Shown: positions 29,753 through 38,704 of the stretch, piece after piece
Position numbering within the stretch: the stretch's first letter is position 1
Layout of the letters: every line of letters starts with the position of its first letter
The notes under the pieces: model-generated
Databases searched by the model: none
Seen by the model: the letters and a program-made list of their open reading frames with translations, nothing else
Told to the model about the DNA's origin: nothing
Translations under genes and position numbers: made by a program
From: Microbacterium schleiferi
GTDB taxonomy: Bacteria; Actinomycetota; Actinomycetes; Actinomycetales; Microbacteriaceae
Reading direction: 5' to 3'
Length of the DNA stretch: 64,000 bases
Assembly: GCF_015565955.1 (NCBI RefSeq)
Contig: NZ_CP064760.1
Span: 2,232,001-2,296,000 of the forward strand

Positions 29753-30379
29753 TTACTCCGACTCGGTCGCAGCGTCGTCGGCAGCGCCGCTCGCGTCAGC
29801 GGCTGCCTCGTCCTCGGCGCCGGTCTCATCAGCGGATGCGGCGGCGGGAACCGAGATCGCAATGACGAGAACCTCGGGGTCGGTGAGCAGCACTGCGCCC
29901 TGGGGAAGGGTCAGTTCACCGGCCGTGATGCGGGCGCCCTCTTCCAGGCCCTCGACGTCGACCTCGACGTGCTGAGGGATGCTAATGGCTTCAACGTCGA
30001 GCGAAACGCTCTGGGCGTCCTGGTTCACGATGGTGCCGGAGAAGGACTCGCCGACGACGATGACGGGAACGTCGACCTGGACCTTCTCGCCCTTGTTGAT
30101 GACGACCAGGTCGATGTGCTCGATGATCTGGTTCACCGGGTCCTTCTGGACGTCCTTGACGAGGGCCAGCTGGGACTTGCCGGCGATGTCGAGCTCGATC
30201 AGTGCGTTCGCGTGGCGCACGAGCAGCAGCATCTGGTGGCCGGGCAGCGCGACGTGCACCGGGTCGGTGCCGTGGCCGTACAGCACGGCGGGGATCTTGC
30301 CGGCGGCGCGCAGACGGCGGGCGAAGCCCTTGCCGAAGTTCTCGCGGAGTTCGGCGTGGACGGTGGTGTCTTCAGACAT
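29753..30379 (-). CDS. rplY: 50S ribosomal protein L25/general stress protein Ctc
   Basis: This 208-residue L25/TL5/Ctc-family protein binds 5S rRNA. The N-terminal L25 domain (ELRENFGKGFARRLRAAGKI, PAVLYGHGTDPVHVAL) is followed by the TL5 beta domain (GEKVQVDVPVIVVGE, PQHVEVDVEGLEEG) and an Ala/Asp/Glu-rich acidic tail typical of actinobacterial versions. The ATG at 30379 has AAGGAG 7 nt upstream. It is followed by pth, a widely conserved pair. A strong hairpin lies about 115 nt upstream of the start. Confidence 0.95.
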   Translation of the reverse strand: MSEDTTVHAELRENFGKGFARRLRAAGKIPAVLYGHGTDPVHVALPGHQMLLLVRHANALIELDIAGKSQLALVKDVQKDPVNQIIEHIDLVVINKGEKVQVDVPVIVVGESFSGTIVNQDAQSVSLDVEAISIPQHVEVDVEGLEEGARITAGELTLPQGAVLLTDPEVLVIAISVPAAASADETGAEDEAAADASGAADDAATESE

Positions 30380-30491
30380 GTGCATTCTCCTTGGGCAGAG
30401 ACCGGGTGCTGATCTCAGCCCGGACGTCGGGGGATTCGACTCAACCGCGAGCGCGTGAGGAACCCTGAGGCCGCACACCCTCGTCGATAAC

Positions 30492-30530
30492 GGATGCTTG
30501 CCGCGGCGCTCAGCGCGCCGACGAGCATCC
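30492..30530 (-). promoter_or_regulatory. Hairpin upstream of rplY, possible structured leader
   Basis: GGATGCT pairs with AGCATCC over 39 bp, and an inner GGCGC/GCGCC stem lies inside. No T-run follows on the minus strand, so it is not a simple terminator. Candidate -10 boxes (TGTACT, TAGACT) lie just upstream on the minus strand, which would place the hairpin near the 5' end of the rplY mRNA. Confidence 0.35.
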
Positions 30531-30622
30531 CTCGCCGAAGTACAGTCCGCAAGTCTACCAGCGGCCCCGGTACGATGGTGACGGGCCGTGACGGGCCCGC
30601 TTCCCGAGAGCAAGGACGGTTC

Positions 30623-30745
30623 ATGGACGCCCAGGTCACCTCGAACATTCTCGTCGCCGTGATCGGCATCCTGACGCTGGGCACCCTCGTGGGTGTCGTT
30701 GCTGCGTTCTGGTCGATGGGGCGTTCGGCCTACCGCAAGGAGTGA
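30623..30745 (+). CDS. Small single-pass membrane protein, hypothetical
   Basis: This 40-residue protein begins MDAQVTSN. One hydrophobic helix (ILVAVIGILTLGTLVGVVAAF) is followed by a short basic tail (SMGRSAYRKE). The ATG at 30623 is preceded by AAGGA at 8 nt. I do not recognise a named family. It lies between the divergent rplY and gndA and is transcribed with gndA's orientation. Confidence 0.6.
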   Translation: MDAQVTSNILVAVIGILTLGTLVGVVAAFWSMGRSAYRKE

Positions 30746-30808
30746 CCCGCGACGTTCCCCTAGGCTGACTGCGGCAACCACCCGCAGAGCGACGCCCAGG
30801 GAGTGAAC

Positions 30809-32284
30809 GTGACGGATCAGGCAGCGACGAGCAGCGCGACAGCGAACATCGGAGTCGTGGGGCTCGCGGTCATGGGCTCCAATCTCGCCCGCAACCTCGC
30901 CAGCCGCGAGGGAAACACCGTTGCAATCTTCAACCGCAGTGCCGAGAAGACCGAGCACCTCGTCGCGGAGCATCCCGAAGCCGGCTTCGTCGCCACCTTC
31001 TCGTACGAAGAGTTCGCCGCTTCTCTCACGGCTCCCCGCACCGCGATCATCATGGTCAAGGCTGGCGCCGGGACAGATGCCGTCATCGACGAGCTCCTGC
31101 GTGTCTTCGAGCCCGGTGACATCATCGTCGACGGCGGCAACGCCCTGTTCACCGACACCATCCGCCGCGAGAAGGCCGTCCGCGAGACGGGGATCAACTT
31201 TGTCGGGATGGGCGTCTCCGGCGGTGAGGAGGGTGCCCTCCTCGGCCCGTCGCTCATGCCCGGTGGATCTGACGAGTCCTGGATCACGCTCGGCCCCATC
31301 CTGAAGACCATCGCCGCTGTCGCCGAGGGCGAGCCGTGCGTGACCCACATCGGCCACGACGGCGCAGGCCACTTCGTGAAGATGGTCCACAACGGCATCG
31401 AGTACGCCGACATGCAGGTCATCGCTGAGGCCTACGACCTCATCCGTCACGCGACCGGATACTCCCCCGCGCAGATCGCCGACGTGTTCGCCGAGTGGAA
31501 CCGTGGCGAGCTCGAGTCCTACCTCATCGAGATCACCGCGGAGGTGCTGCGCCAGGTCGACAGCGACACGGGGCTGCCGCTCGTGGATGTCGTGCTGGAC
31601 CAGGCCGGCGCGAAGGGCACCGGCGGCTGGACCGCCCAGACCGCGATCGATCTCGGCGTTCCGGCATCCGGCATCGCGGAGGCCGTGTTCGCCCGCTCGC
31701 TGTCCTCCCACCCCGAACAGCGCGCGACGGCCGGCATCCTGCCCGGCCCCGACGCCGATGCCGAAAGCTCGTTCGCCGACGACCCGGCTGCGTTTATCGA
31801 GAAGGTGCGCCGCGCCCTGTACGCGTCGAAGATCGTGGCGTACTCCCAGGGGTTCGACATCATTCGTGCGGGCGCCGCGCACTACGGCTGGAACATCGAC
31901 CTCGGCAACGTCGCGGCGATCTGGCGCGGCGGCTGCATCATCCGGGCACGCTTCCTCAATCGCATCACCGAGGCATACGCCGACACTGCCGACCTTCCGG
32001 TCCTGATGACCGCGCCGTTCTTCGTCGACGCGCTCGCCACCGCTCAGGATGCCTGGCGTGACGTCGTCGCCCACGCGGCGGCCACCGGGCTTCCGGCACC
32101 CGTGTTCTCGTCATCTCTGGCGTACTACGACGGGCTGCGCGCACGGCGCCTCCCGGCCGCGCTCATTCAGGGGCAGCGCGACTTCTTCGGCGCGCACACC
32201 TACAAGCGCGTCGACCGCGACGGCACGTTCCACACGCTGTGGTCCGGTGACCGGAGCGAGGTTGAGGCCGTCGATACCCACTGA
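30809..32284 (+). CDS. gndA: 6-phosphogluconate dehydrogenase (NADP-dependent, decarboxylating)
   Basis: This 491-residue enzyme of the oxidative pentose phosphate pathway converts 6-phosphogluconate to ribulose 5-phosphate, CO2 and NADPH. The Rossmann motif is IGVVGLAVMGSNLARNLA with the NADP-type NRS end (IFNRS). The active-site region is GEPCVTHIGHDGAGHFVKMV, with catalytic Lys and His. The C-terminal GAHTYKRVDRDGTFHTLW contributes to the substrate site of the partner subunit. I prefer the GTG at 30809 (GGGAG 6 nt upstream) to the GTG at 30803. Confidence 0.96.
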   Translation: MTDQAATSSATANIGVVGLAVMGSNLARNLASREGNTVAIFNRSAEKTEHLVAEHPEAGFVATFSYEEFAASLTAPRTAIIMVKAGAGTDAVIDELLRVFEPGDIIVDGGNALFTDTIRREKAVRETGINFVGMGVSGGEEGALLGPSLMPGGSDESWITLGPILKTIAAVAEGEPCVTHIGHDGAGHFVKMVHNGIEYADMQVIAEAYDLIRHATGYSPAQIADVFAEWNRGELESYLIEITAEVLRQVDSDTGLPLVDVVLDQAGAKGTGGWTAQTAIDLGVPASGIAEAVFARSLSSHPEQRATAGILPGPDADAESSFADDPAAFIEKVRRALYASKIVAYSQGFDIIRAGAAHYGWNIDLGNVAAIWRGGCIIRARFLNRITEAYADTADLPVLMTAPFFVDALATAQDAWRDVVAHAAATGLPAPVFSSSLAYYDGLRARRLPAALIQGQRDFFGAHTYKRVDRDGTFHTLWSGDRSEVEAVDTH

Positions 32285-32341
32285 CGCCCGCTGAGCAGCC
32301 CCGACGACGGGCGCGCAGGGTCATCGCATTCACAGACGGCA

Positions 32342-32370
32342 CATAGCTGCCTCCATAGGAAACGCATAGC
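32342..32370 (+). promoter_or_regulatory. Three CATAG direct repeats upstream of the response regulator
   Basis: CATAG occurs at 32342, 32354 and 32365, spaced 12 and 11 bp, one helical turn apart, just upstream of the ATG at 32391. OmpR-family regulators bind such tandem half-sites. The same motif, as a perfect palindrome, lies in front of the flavin operon at 37622-37635. Confidence 0.5.
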
Positions 32371-32390
32371 GTGCACCTCACAATGGGTGC

Positions 32391-33122
32391 ATGACATCTC
32401 CGGCACCCGCCCTGCGCCGACCCGACGGCTCGGCTGTGCGCATCCTCGTCGTCGATGACGAACAGATGCTCACCGACCTTCTCTCGATGGCCCTGCGCAT
32501 GGAGGGCTGGGATGTCCGCACAGCGGCATCCGGATTCGAGGCGCTGCAGGCGGTCCGAGACGTCGAGCCCGATGCGATGGTGCTCGACATCATGATGCCC
32601 GACCTCGATGGCATGGCAGTCCTCCACCGACTGCGGCAGTCGGGAAACGACGTTCCAGTACTGTTCCTGACCGCGAAGGATGCCGTCTCCGACCGTGTCG
32701 CGGGGCTGACCGCGGGCGGCGACGACTACGTCACGAAGCCGTTCAGCCTTGAGGAGGTCGTGGCGCGACTTCGCGGTCTGATGCGACGCGCGGGAACCGC
32801 CACGCAGAGCGAGGAAGAACCCATCCTGCGTGTGGGTGACCTCTCGCTGAACGAGGACAGCCACGAGGTTCAGCGAGGCGGCGACGAGATCGAGCTCACG
32901 GCAACCGAGTTCGAGCTCCTGCGCTATCTGATGCGCAACCAACGTCGCGTCGTCTCCAAGGCGCAGATCCTCGATCGGGTCTGGAACTACGACTTCGGTG
33001 GCCGGTCGAGCGTCGTCGAGCTCTACATCTCCTACCTGCGCAAGAAGATCGACCAGGGCAAGGAACCGCTCATCCACACTGTGCGCGGCGTCGGATACAT
33101 GATCAAGGCGCCAGCACAGTGA
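32391..33122 (+). CDS. Response regulator transcription factor, OmpR/PhoB family
   Basis: This 243-residue regulator has an N-terminal receiver domain (acidic pair VDDEQ near residue 22, phosphoacceptor Asp66 in MVLDIMMPDLDG, conserved Lys in YVTKPFSLEEV) and a C-terminal winged helix (ELTATEFELLRYLMRNQ, RVWNYDFGGRSSVVELYISY). The histidine kinase gene overlaps its stop by 4 bp (GTGA), so this is the partner pair. CATAG repeats in its promoter suggest autoregulation. Confidence 0.95.
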   Translation: MTSPAPALRRPDGSAVRILVVDDEQMLTDLLSMALRMEGWDVRTAASGFEALQAVRDVEPDAMVLDIMMPDLDGMAVLHRLRQSGNDVPVLFLTAKDAVSDRVAGLTAGGDDYVTKPFSLEEVVARLRGLMRRAGTATQSEEEPILRVGDLSLNEDSHEVQRGGDEIELTATEFELLRYLMRNQRRVVSKAQILDRVWNYDFGGRSSVVELYISYLRKKIDQGKEPLIHTVRGVGYMIKAPAQ

Positions 33123-34654
33123 GTGATGGCGCCCGCGTCGGATGGCGACCATGGGGACTCGAGGGGCGCCTGGTCGTGACGATCGTCGCGGTCGTGGCGC
33201 TGATCTTCGCGAGCGTGAGCATCGCAACCGGTGCGATCCTCGGATCGATCCTGCAATCCAATCTCGACAACGAGGTCACGGAAGCCACGGCGAAGGCACT
33301 GCGCACCGTCCATGATGCGCCCCAGGTTGCCGCCGGAACCGAGGATGCCGCAGCGTTGCTGGCATCGATGCCGTTCGAGCCGGGCTTCCTCCTCGTGGTC
33401 GAATCGGCCTTCGGATCGGTCACGGGCGGGTACATCGACGCCGACGGGACCGTATCGTCGCTCGATGACTCGCAGATGGCGCAGATCGTTCAACAGCTGA
33501 TCCAGCCGGGAGAGGGCGGCCCCGTCCGCGAGATCACGATCGACGGGGTCGGGACCTACCGGATGCTCGCGCTCGGCGGCGGCAGCTTCGCTATCGCCTC
33601 GGGCCTTCCCGCGAGTCAGGTGACCGCGACGCTCACGCAGATCGCGACGACCGTCGCCCTCCTCACCGCCGGCGGACTCGTCCTCCTGGGGCTCGCCGTG
33701 ACGGTGATCGTGCGCCGGAGCCTGCGCCCCCTTCGCGTGGTCGCCGACACGGCTGAGCGCGTTGCGAGCGTCCCGATGGCCGAAGGCGCCGTATCGATTG
33801 CCGACCGCGTCCCGGACTCGGAGATCGACGAGCACACCGAGATCGGCCGCGTCGGCCACGCCCTCAATACGCTGCTGGACCACGTCGACGCGTCCCTGGA
33901 GGCCCGCCAGCTCAACGAAGACCGGATGCGGCGCTTCGTCGCCGATGCGAGCCACGAACTGCGCACCCCGCTCGCCTCGATCCGGGGCTACTCGGAGCTC
34001 TCGCTGCGCGACCCGCTGCTCAGCGAGACAACCGAATCGGCACTCTCCAGAATCCAGGCGCAATCGCTGCGGATGACCCGACTCGTGGAGGACCTCCTGC
34101 TGCTGGCGCGGCTCGACGAGGGACAGGAGCTCGTCTACGGCGTCGTGGACCTCACGCAGCTCGGCGTGGAAGCTCTCGGCGATGCGCAGGTCGCCGGTCC
34201 CGAGCACGTCTGGCTGCTCGAGGTCGACGAGGAGCCGGTGACGGTTCCCGGTGACGCGGCCCGTCTGCAGCAAGTGCTCGTCAACATGCTCGCGAACGCA
34301 CGCACGCACACTCCCGCGGGAACCGAGGTCACGCTCACGGTCAGCCGCGAGCACTCCGTCGACGGCGCGCAGGGCGCGGATGCCGCGGTCATCAGCGTGC
34401 ACGACAACGGCCCGGGGATCGAGCCGGCTATCGCCGACGAACTGTTCGAGAGGTTTTCGCGGGCCGACAGGTCACGCGCTCGCCAGACCGGCGGCACCGG
34501 GCTCGGACTGTCAATCGCGCGCGCGATCGTCCGCGCGCATCACGGTGAGATCTCGGTTCAGAGCGCTCCCGGCGACACCACCTTCACGGTTCGCCTGCCG
34601 CTTCCCGCAGAGCAGGGTCGCGCCGAACCGGCAGCTGTGGGGTCGGCTCAGTAG
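33119..34654 (+). CDS. Sensor histidine kinase (HAMP-HisKA-HATPase)
   Basis: This 511-residue membrane kinase has a first helix (LVVTIVAVVALIFASVSIAT), an extracytoplasmic sensor of about 140 residues, a second helix (LTAGGLVLLGLAVTVIVRR) and a HAMP domain. The phosphorylated His279 is in DASHELRTPLASIRGYSE. The ATP-binding N, G1 and G2 boxes are MLANARTHTP, VHDNGPGIEP and GGTGLGLSIARAI. The sensor domain has no recognisable ligand fold. The gene ends 7 bp into the convergent flavoreductase gene, so kinase and flavin operon are immediate neighbours. Confidence 0.94.
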   Translation: MSDGARVGWRPWGLEGRLVVTIVAVVALIFASVSIATGAILGSILQSNLDNEVTEATAKALRTVHDAPQVAAGTEDAAALLASMPFEPGFLLVVESAFGSVTGGYIDADGTVSSLDDSQMAQIVQQLIQPGEGGPVREITIDGVGTYRMLALGGGSFAIASGLPASQVTATLTQIATTVALLTAGGLVLLGLAVTVIVRRSLRPLRVVADTAERVASVPMAEGAVSIADRVPDSEIDEHTEIGRVGHALNTLLDHVDASLEARQLNEDRMRRFVADASHELRTPLASIRGYSELSLRDPLLSETTESALSRIQAQSLRMTRLVEDLLLLARLDEGQELVYGVVDLTQLGVEALGDAQVAGPEHVWLLEVDEEPVTVPGDAARLQQVLVNMLANARTHTPAGTEVTLTVSREHSVDGAQGADAAVISVHDNGPGIEPAIADELFERFSRADRSRARQTGGTGLGLSIARAIVRAHHGEISVQSAPGDTTFTVRLPLPAEQGRAEPAAVGSAQ

Positions 34655-36222
34655 CCGCTGAACGCGTCGGTGGTCACCGACTTCGCCCGCTCGAGCGCCG
34701 GTGCGAGGTCGGCGATCAGTCGCGGCGGCCCCGAGATGGCGGCATGGCGGGTGTGCAGATCGGGCACGACCTGCAGCAGACCCGCGGCATCCAGACGCAC
34801 GCCGCGCGCCCACTGCCAGCTCTCGGGCAGCTGACCCGGATCGTCACGGGTGAACAACACAACCGGTACGCCCGATGCCGCGATGTCATCGCGGAAGGCG
34901 AGTTCGGCAGCTTCGGAGGCGACGTACACCAGAACGATGTCGCGGTGCTGTCCGCTGGCATGGAGGTGCCGCAGTTGCGACACGAACGGGGTGATGCCGA
35001 TTCCGGCGGCCACCATCAGGAGCGGGGTCTCTGCTCGACTCGGCAGGACGAAATCACCCCAGATTCCCGTGACTGCCAGCGAGGCTCCGGCATCGACCTC
35101 CGCGAGGGCCCGCTTGTAGGAGCTCGGAGCCGGACCGCCCGCACCCGCCGGGTACTCGCGAAACGCAATGCGGATCGTGGGGAGATCCTCGGGAGCCGAG
35201 GCGATGCTGAACTCGCGACGGGTGCCGCGGGCGTCCGGCCGGTGGTGGGGAACGTCCAGCTCGAGGTACTGGCCGGGAAGGAAGTGGATGCGGCGCTTGG
35301 CGCTGAAAGTCAGCATCCGCACCGTGGGCGTGATCATCTCGCGGGACTCCAGCGTCAACCGCACAGCGGCGCGCACCGAGAACGCAAAGGCGACGAGGTT
35401 TCCCACCAGGAGCGCGCGTTCCTGACCGAGCGTGATCTCACCGAGCGAGATCGGCCAGCCGGCGAGGACCCCGACCACGCCCGCGACGAGGAACTGCTGC
35501 CAGCGCCGCGGCGGGAGCGTCAACGGTTCCGAGAGCATGAAGACGCCCAGGAAGAGGAACGGCGAGGACCACAGCAGCGACCAGAAGATCGTTGCCGGCT
35601 CGACGACGAGGCCCGCCGACTGGTACTGCATCGTCGTCCGCACGAAGCCGACAGCCACGGCGACCAGCAGGAACACCAGCACCATGCGGATCTTCTCGGT
35701 GCGCCACAGCACCCCGAGTCCGAGAACGACGACGGGAGCCGCGAGCACCGGCGTGCCCACCCACCACGCCGACGCGCCGAGCGCCGGAATCCAGATGCTG
35801 ACGATCGTGAGGACGGCAGCGCCCACAGCAGCGGGGTTGAAGATGTGGCGACCGCGCCAGGCCAGCACGTACTTGGATGCCGCGGCCACGGCACCCGCCA
35901 GGGCGACACCCACCAGCGCGAGCGGGTCCAGGGTCGGCCGCAGCACGAACAGCAGGATGAACGCCGTGATCACCGACGATTCCAGGCGCAGTGACTGCGC
36001 GATGATCCGGTGCGCGATGACGTCGACCAGCCCCGAGGCAAGCGTCAGCACCACGAGGGTAGCGAGCATCTCCAGCGGTGTCGGCGCGACCAGTCCAAAA
36101 AATGACACGCCGAACGCGATGACCGTGAGCGTCAGCAGCGCCAGAAACACCATCCGGTACATCGAGACTTTGCCGAGCACCGCGAACACGCGATTCCAGC
36201 CGGCGGTCAAAAATCCGATCAT
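34648..36222 (-). CDS. Membrane flavoreductase: RnfD/NqrB-like transmembrane domain fused to FNR-type NAD(P)H:flavin reductase
   Basis: This is a 524-residue fusion. The first roughly 290 residues form about ten hydrophobic helices with RnfD/NqrB-like character (LESSVITAFILLFVLRPTLD, GRHIFNPAAVGAA). The C-terminal part is a ferredoxin-NADP reductase module: FAD-binding FLPGQYLELDVP and REFSIASAPED, and NAD(P)-binding PLLMVAAGIGITPFVSQLR. The predicted role is passing electrons from cytosolic NAD(P)H into the membrane. Its ATG overlaps the apbE stop (ATGA). With ApbE and an FMN-binding lipoprotein upstream, it fits an extracytosolic flavin electron-transfer route. Confidence 0.88.
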   Translation of the reverse strand: MIGFLTAGWNRVFAVLGKVSMYRMVFLALLTLTVIAFGVSFFGLVAPTPLEMLATLVVLTLASGLVDVIAHRIIAQSLRLESSVITAFILLFVLRPTLDPLALVGVALAGAVAAASKYVLAWRGRHIFNPAAVGAAVLTIVSIWIPALGASAWWVGTPVLAAPVVVLGLGVLWRTEKIRMVLVFLLVAVAVGFVRTTMQYQSAGLVVEPATIFWSLLWSSPFLFLGVFMLSEPLTLPPRRWQQFLVAGVVGVLAGWPISLGEITLGQERALLVGNLVAFAFSVRAAVRLTLESREMITPTVRMLTFSAKRRIHFLPGQYLELDVPHHRPDARGTRREFSIASAPEDLPTIRIAFREYPAGAGGPAPSSYKRALAEVDAGASLAVTGIWGDFVLPSRAETPLLMVAAGIGITPFVSQLRHLHASGQHRDIVLVYVASEAAELAFRDDIAASGVPVVLFTRDDPGQLPESWQWARGVRLDAAGLLQVVPDLHTRHAAISGPPRLIADLAPALERAKSVTTDAFSGY

Positions 36223-37118
36223 GTGAACAACTCTGCCTTACACCGCTCGGTCCCGAATCCGGGAGACCAGTCGACCTGTCCCGTCGTCATCATCCGCACC
36301 CACTCGACGCCCCAGCGGTGTGCGAGCTCCGGGCCTCCCTCGAAGAACAGCGCGGTTGCGGCGGCATCAGCGATCATCGCGGTGGGGGCAACTGCCCAGG
36401 TCGCCGCAACCGTCCGCACCGGCACGCCCGTCCTCGCGTCCAAAACGTGGTGAAGCCCGTCGCCCCAGGCTCGCCGATTCGTCGCCGAGGCGCACAGCGC
36501 CGCATCCGCGAGCTCGACGACGCCGAGGATCCGGGTCGCGTCGTAGGGATGCTCGAGCCCGACCCTCTCGGGAGCATGCGAGCACCGCAGGTCGCCGCCG
36601 GCGTCTACGACGAGGGTGCCGCGGGTGCGCGGTTCGAGGTGCTCGGACACGAGATCGACCAGACGCCCCTTCCCGATCGCGCCGACATCGATGACAGCCG
36701 GCCGCGACACCGAGAGCGTGCCCCTGTCGGTGGAGATAACCCCTCGCCAGTCTCGCGGGGCCCCGACGGGACCGCTCGTGCGCAGCGAGTAGGACCGGTC
36801 GTAGCCCAGCGCTTCCAGCGAGGCACCGATGAGCGGGCTCACAGCTCCGTCCGTCGCCGCGTCGAGGTCCGCGTAGACAGCGAACATCGCCTCAGCATCC
36901 GCGGGGAGGGCTCGGGAACCGCCCGAGGCGAGGGCGCTGACCGTGGAGTCCTCGCGGAACCGCGACCATTCCCGGTCGAAGCCGTCAATCAGAGCGAGCA
37001 CTGCGGCGCGCTCTGGCTCGCTCAGCGGTACGTCAGTGTCAACGGACCAGTGCGTGCCGATCGCCTCGAAGCGCCAGCTCGGCGATCGGCCCCGATCGAC
37101 GCGTGGTTCGCCGCTCAT
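36219..37118 (-). CDS. FAD:protein FMN transferase ApbE
   Basis: This 299-residue transferase attaches FMN by a phosphoester bond to Ser/Thr of target proteins, using FAD. ApbE motifs are visible: FEAIGTHWSVDTD at the start, DVGAIGKGRLVDLVSEHL for FAD binding, TLVVDAGGDLR, and the C-terminal VAPTAMIADAAATALFFEG with metal-binding residues. No signal peptide is obvious. It lies between the FMN-binding lipoprotein, its likely substrate, and the membrane flavoreductase, and is coupled to the latter by a 4-bp overlap. Confidence 0.92.
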   Translation of the reverse strand: MSGEPRVDRGRSPSWRFEAIGTHWSVDTDVPLSEPERAAVLALIDGFDREWSRFREDSTVSALASGGSRALPADAEAMFAVYADLDAATDGAVSPLIGASLEALGYDRSYSLRTSGPVGAPRDWRGVISTDRGTLSVSRPAVIDVGAIGKGRLVDLVSEHLEPRTRGTLVVDAGGDLRCSHAPERVGLEHPYDATRILGVVELADAALCASATNRRAWGDGLHHVLDARTGVPVRTVAATWAVAPTAMIADAAATALFFEGGPELAHRWGVEWVRMMTTGQVDWSPGFGTERCKAELFT

Positions 37119-37131
37119 TACGCCAACGAGA

Positions 37132-37577
37132 TCAGGCTGCAGCCTCGGCCTTGATGAGCTCGACGGCCTGCATGAAGCCGCCGCTGGTCAGCGACGATCC
37201 CGAGACGCGGCTGACCGAGACCTCGTCGAGGCGCTTGCCGACCACCTCGTTCTTGATGCCACCGATGAACTGGGACTGGTACTGCTCGGACTCGCGCGCC
37301 TGGGGGTTCCCCGTGACCTCGACCTCCGTGACGACATCATCGGCAAGCGTCAGGGTCACCGTGACCGTCTCGACCGATTCGGGCGTCGCGTAGGAGCCTT
37401 CCGCCGTGTAGGTGCCATCGGCGTAGCCGTCGGCAGAGGTCGATCCGGAGCCTGCGCCGGCATCCGTCTGCCCGGCGCCCGTGTCGGCTGTGGCGCCGCA
37501 TCCGGCGAGGCTGAGAGCACCGGCGACACCGACGAGGGCGACACCGACACGTACGGGGCGGGAGGGGTGCGAGTCAT
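37132..37577 (-). CDS. FMN-binding domain lipoprotein (frameshifted in this sequence)
   Basis: The main frame encodes a lipoprotein signal (VGVALVGVAGALSLAGCGA, lipobox LAGC), a Gly/Ser/Thr linker, and an FMN-binding domain. That domain has GYADGTYTAEGSY at its start and ends in the flavinylation-type motif SGSSLTSGGFMQAVE. The ATG with a good ribosome site (AAGGACTGCTC) is at 37577 but in another frame. Restoring one C to the run at 37564-37567 joins MTRTPSRPVRVGVALVG in frame, and total length is 3n-1 as expected. The product would be about 148 residues, lipid-anchored outside the membrane and flavinylated by the downstream ApbE. Confidence 0.85.
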
Positions 37578-37621
37578 GAGCAGTCCTTCCTAGGGATCGT
37601 CTCCACCATCCTCGCTTCCAT

Positions 37622-37635
37622 GCCTATGCATAGGC
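37622..37635. promoter_or_regulatory. Perfect 14-bp palindrome upstream of the flavin operon (GCCTATGCATAGGC)
   Basis: The palindrome lies 45 bp upstream of the lipoprotein start. Its half-site CATAGG matches the CATAG repeats before the two-component system gene. It is a candidate binding site for the neighbouring response regulator. Confidence 0.5.
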
Positions 37636-37669
37636 TTTGAGGCGGCAGCGAGCGGGGAGGATGTCGAGG

Positions 37670-38704
37670 TCAGGCCGCGCCGTCGAACATGCTCGTGACC
37701 GAACCGTCTTCGAAGACCTCGCGGATCGCGCGGGCCAGCAGCGGCGCGATGGGGAGCACGGTGAGCGACTCCCACCGCTTGCGATCGGGAATCGGAATGG
37801 TGTCGGTCACCACGACCTCGTCGATCGCGGCATCCTGCAGCCGTTCGCTGGCCGGATCGCTGAAGACCGCATGCGTGGCCGCGACGATGACGCGCTCCGC
37901 CCCGCTCTTCTTGAGCGCCTGGGCTGCCTTGACGATCGTGCCACCCGTGTCGATCATGTCGTCGACGAGGAGGCACACCCGCCCGTCGACCTGACCGACG
38001 ATCTCGCTCACGGTGACCTGGTTGGCAACGTTCGGATCGCGGCGCTTGTGGATGATCGCCAGCGGCGCGCCGAGGCTGTCGGACCACGTGTCGGCAACCC
38101 GGACGCGTCCGGTGTCGGGCGAAACGACGGTCAGCTTGTCGCGATCCTCGGGCGAGAGATTCTTCTCGAAGTAGTCCAGCAGGACCGGCTTGGCGAAGAG
38201 GTGATCGACCGGTCCGTCGAAGAAGCCCTGAATCTGCGCGGCGTGCAGGTCCACGCTCATGACGCGGTCTGCTCCTGCCGTCTTGAGAAGGTCGGCGACG
38301 AGGCGAGCACTGATGGGCTCACGCCCACGGCCCTTCTTGTCCTGGCGCGAATACGGGAAGTACGGGGCGACGACGGTGATGCGCTTCGCGGATGCGCGCT
38401 TGGCGGCATCCAACATGATGAGAAGCTCCATCATCCACTCGTTGACCGGAGGGCCGAACGACTGGATGAGGAAGAGGTCGCAGCCGCGGATCGAAACCTC
38501 GAACCGGGTCAGGATCTCGCCGGACGCGAAGGTCCGGTACTCGGTCGGAACGAGGTTCGTGCCGAGCGCTGTCGCGACGTCGTCGGCAAGGCTCGGGTGA
38601 GAGCGGCCGGATGCGACCACCAGGCGCTTCTTGGTCTTGGCGACCAGGCCCGGAGCGATCCCGCTCTCTTTGTCGAGATCAACCGTCTTGTTCTTGCGCG
38701 CCAT
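37670..38704 (-). CDS. prs: Ribose-phosphate pyrophosphokinase (PRPP synthetase)
   Basis: This 344-residue enzyme makes PRPP from ribose 5-phosphate and ATP for nucleotide, His and Trp synthesis. The class I features are present: [15 protein letters not shown] at the N-terminus, the ATP/Mg flexible loop [20 protein letters not shown], and the PRPP loop [19 protein letters not shown]. The ATG at 38704 overlaps the corrected 3' end of glmU by 26 bp, giving the standard glmU-prs operon. The FMN lipoprotein gene follows 93 bp downstream. Confidence 0.97.
   Translation of the reverse strand: MARKNKTVDLDKESGIAPGLVAKTKKRLVVASGRSHPSLADDVATALGTNLVPTEYRTFASGEILTRFEVSIRGCDLFLIQSFGPPVNEWMMELLIMLDAAKRASAKRITVVAPYFPYSRQDKKGRGREPISARLVADLLKTAGADRVMSVDLHAAQIQGFFDGPVDHLFAKPVLLDYFEKNLSPEDRDKLTVVSPDTGRVRVADTWSDSLGAPLAIIHKRRDPNVANQVTVSEIVGQVDGRVCLLVDDMIDTGGTIVKAAQALKKSGAERVIVAATHAVFSDPASERLQDAAIDEVVVTDTIPIPDRKRWESLTVLPIAPLLARAIREVFEDGSVTSMFDGAA

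Noticed and set aside
29753..32074. Very long open frame (773 codons) on the minus strand across gndA and rplY
   Set aside because: Only its last 208 codons are real (rplY). The rest is antisense to gndA, has no family signature, and reflects the high GC content.
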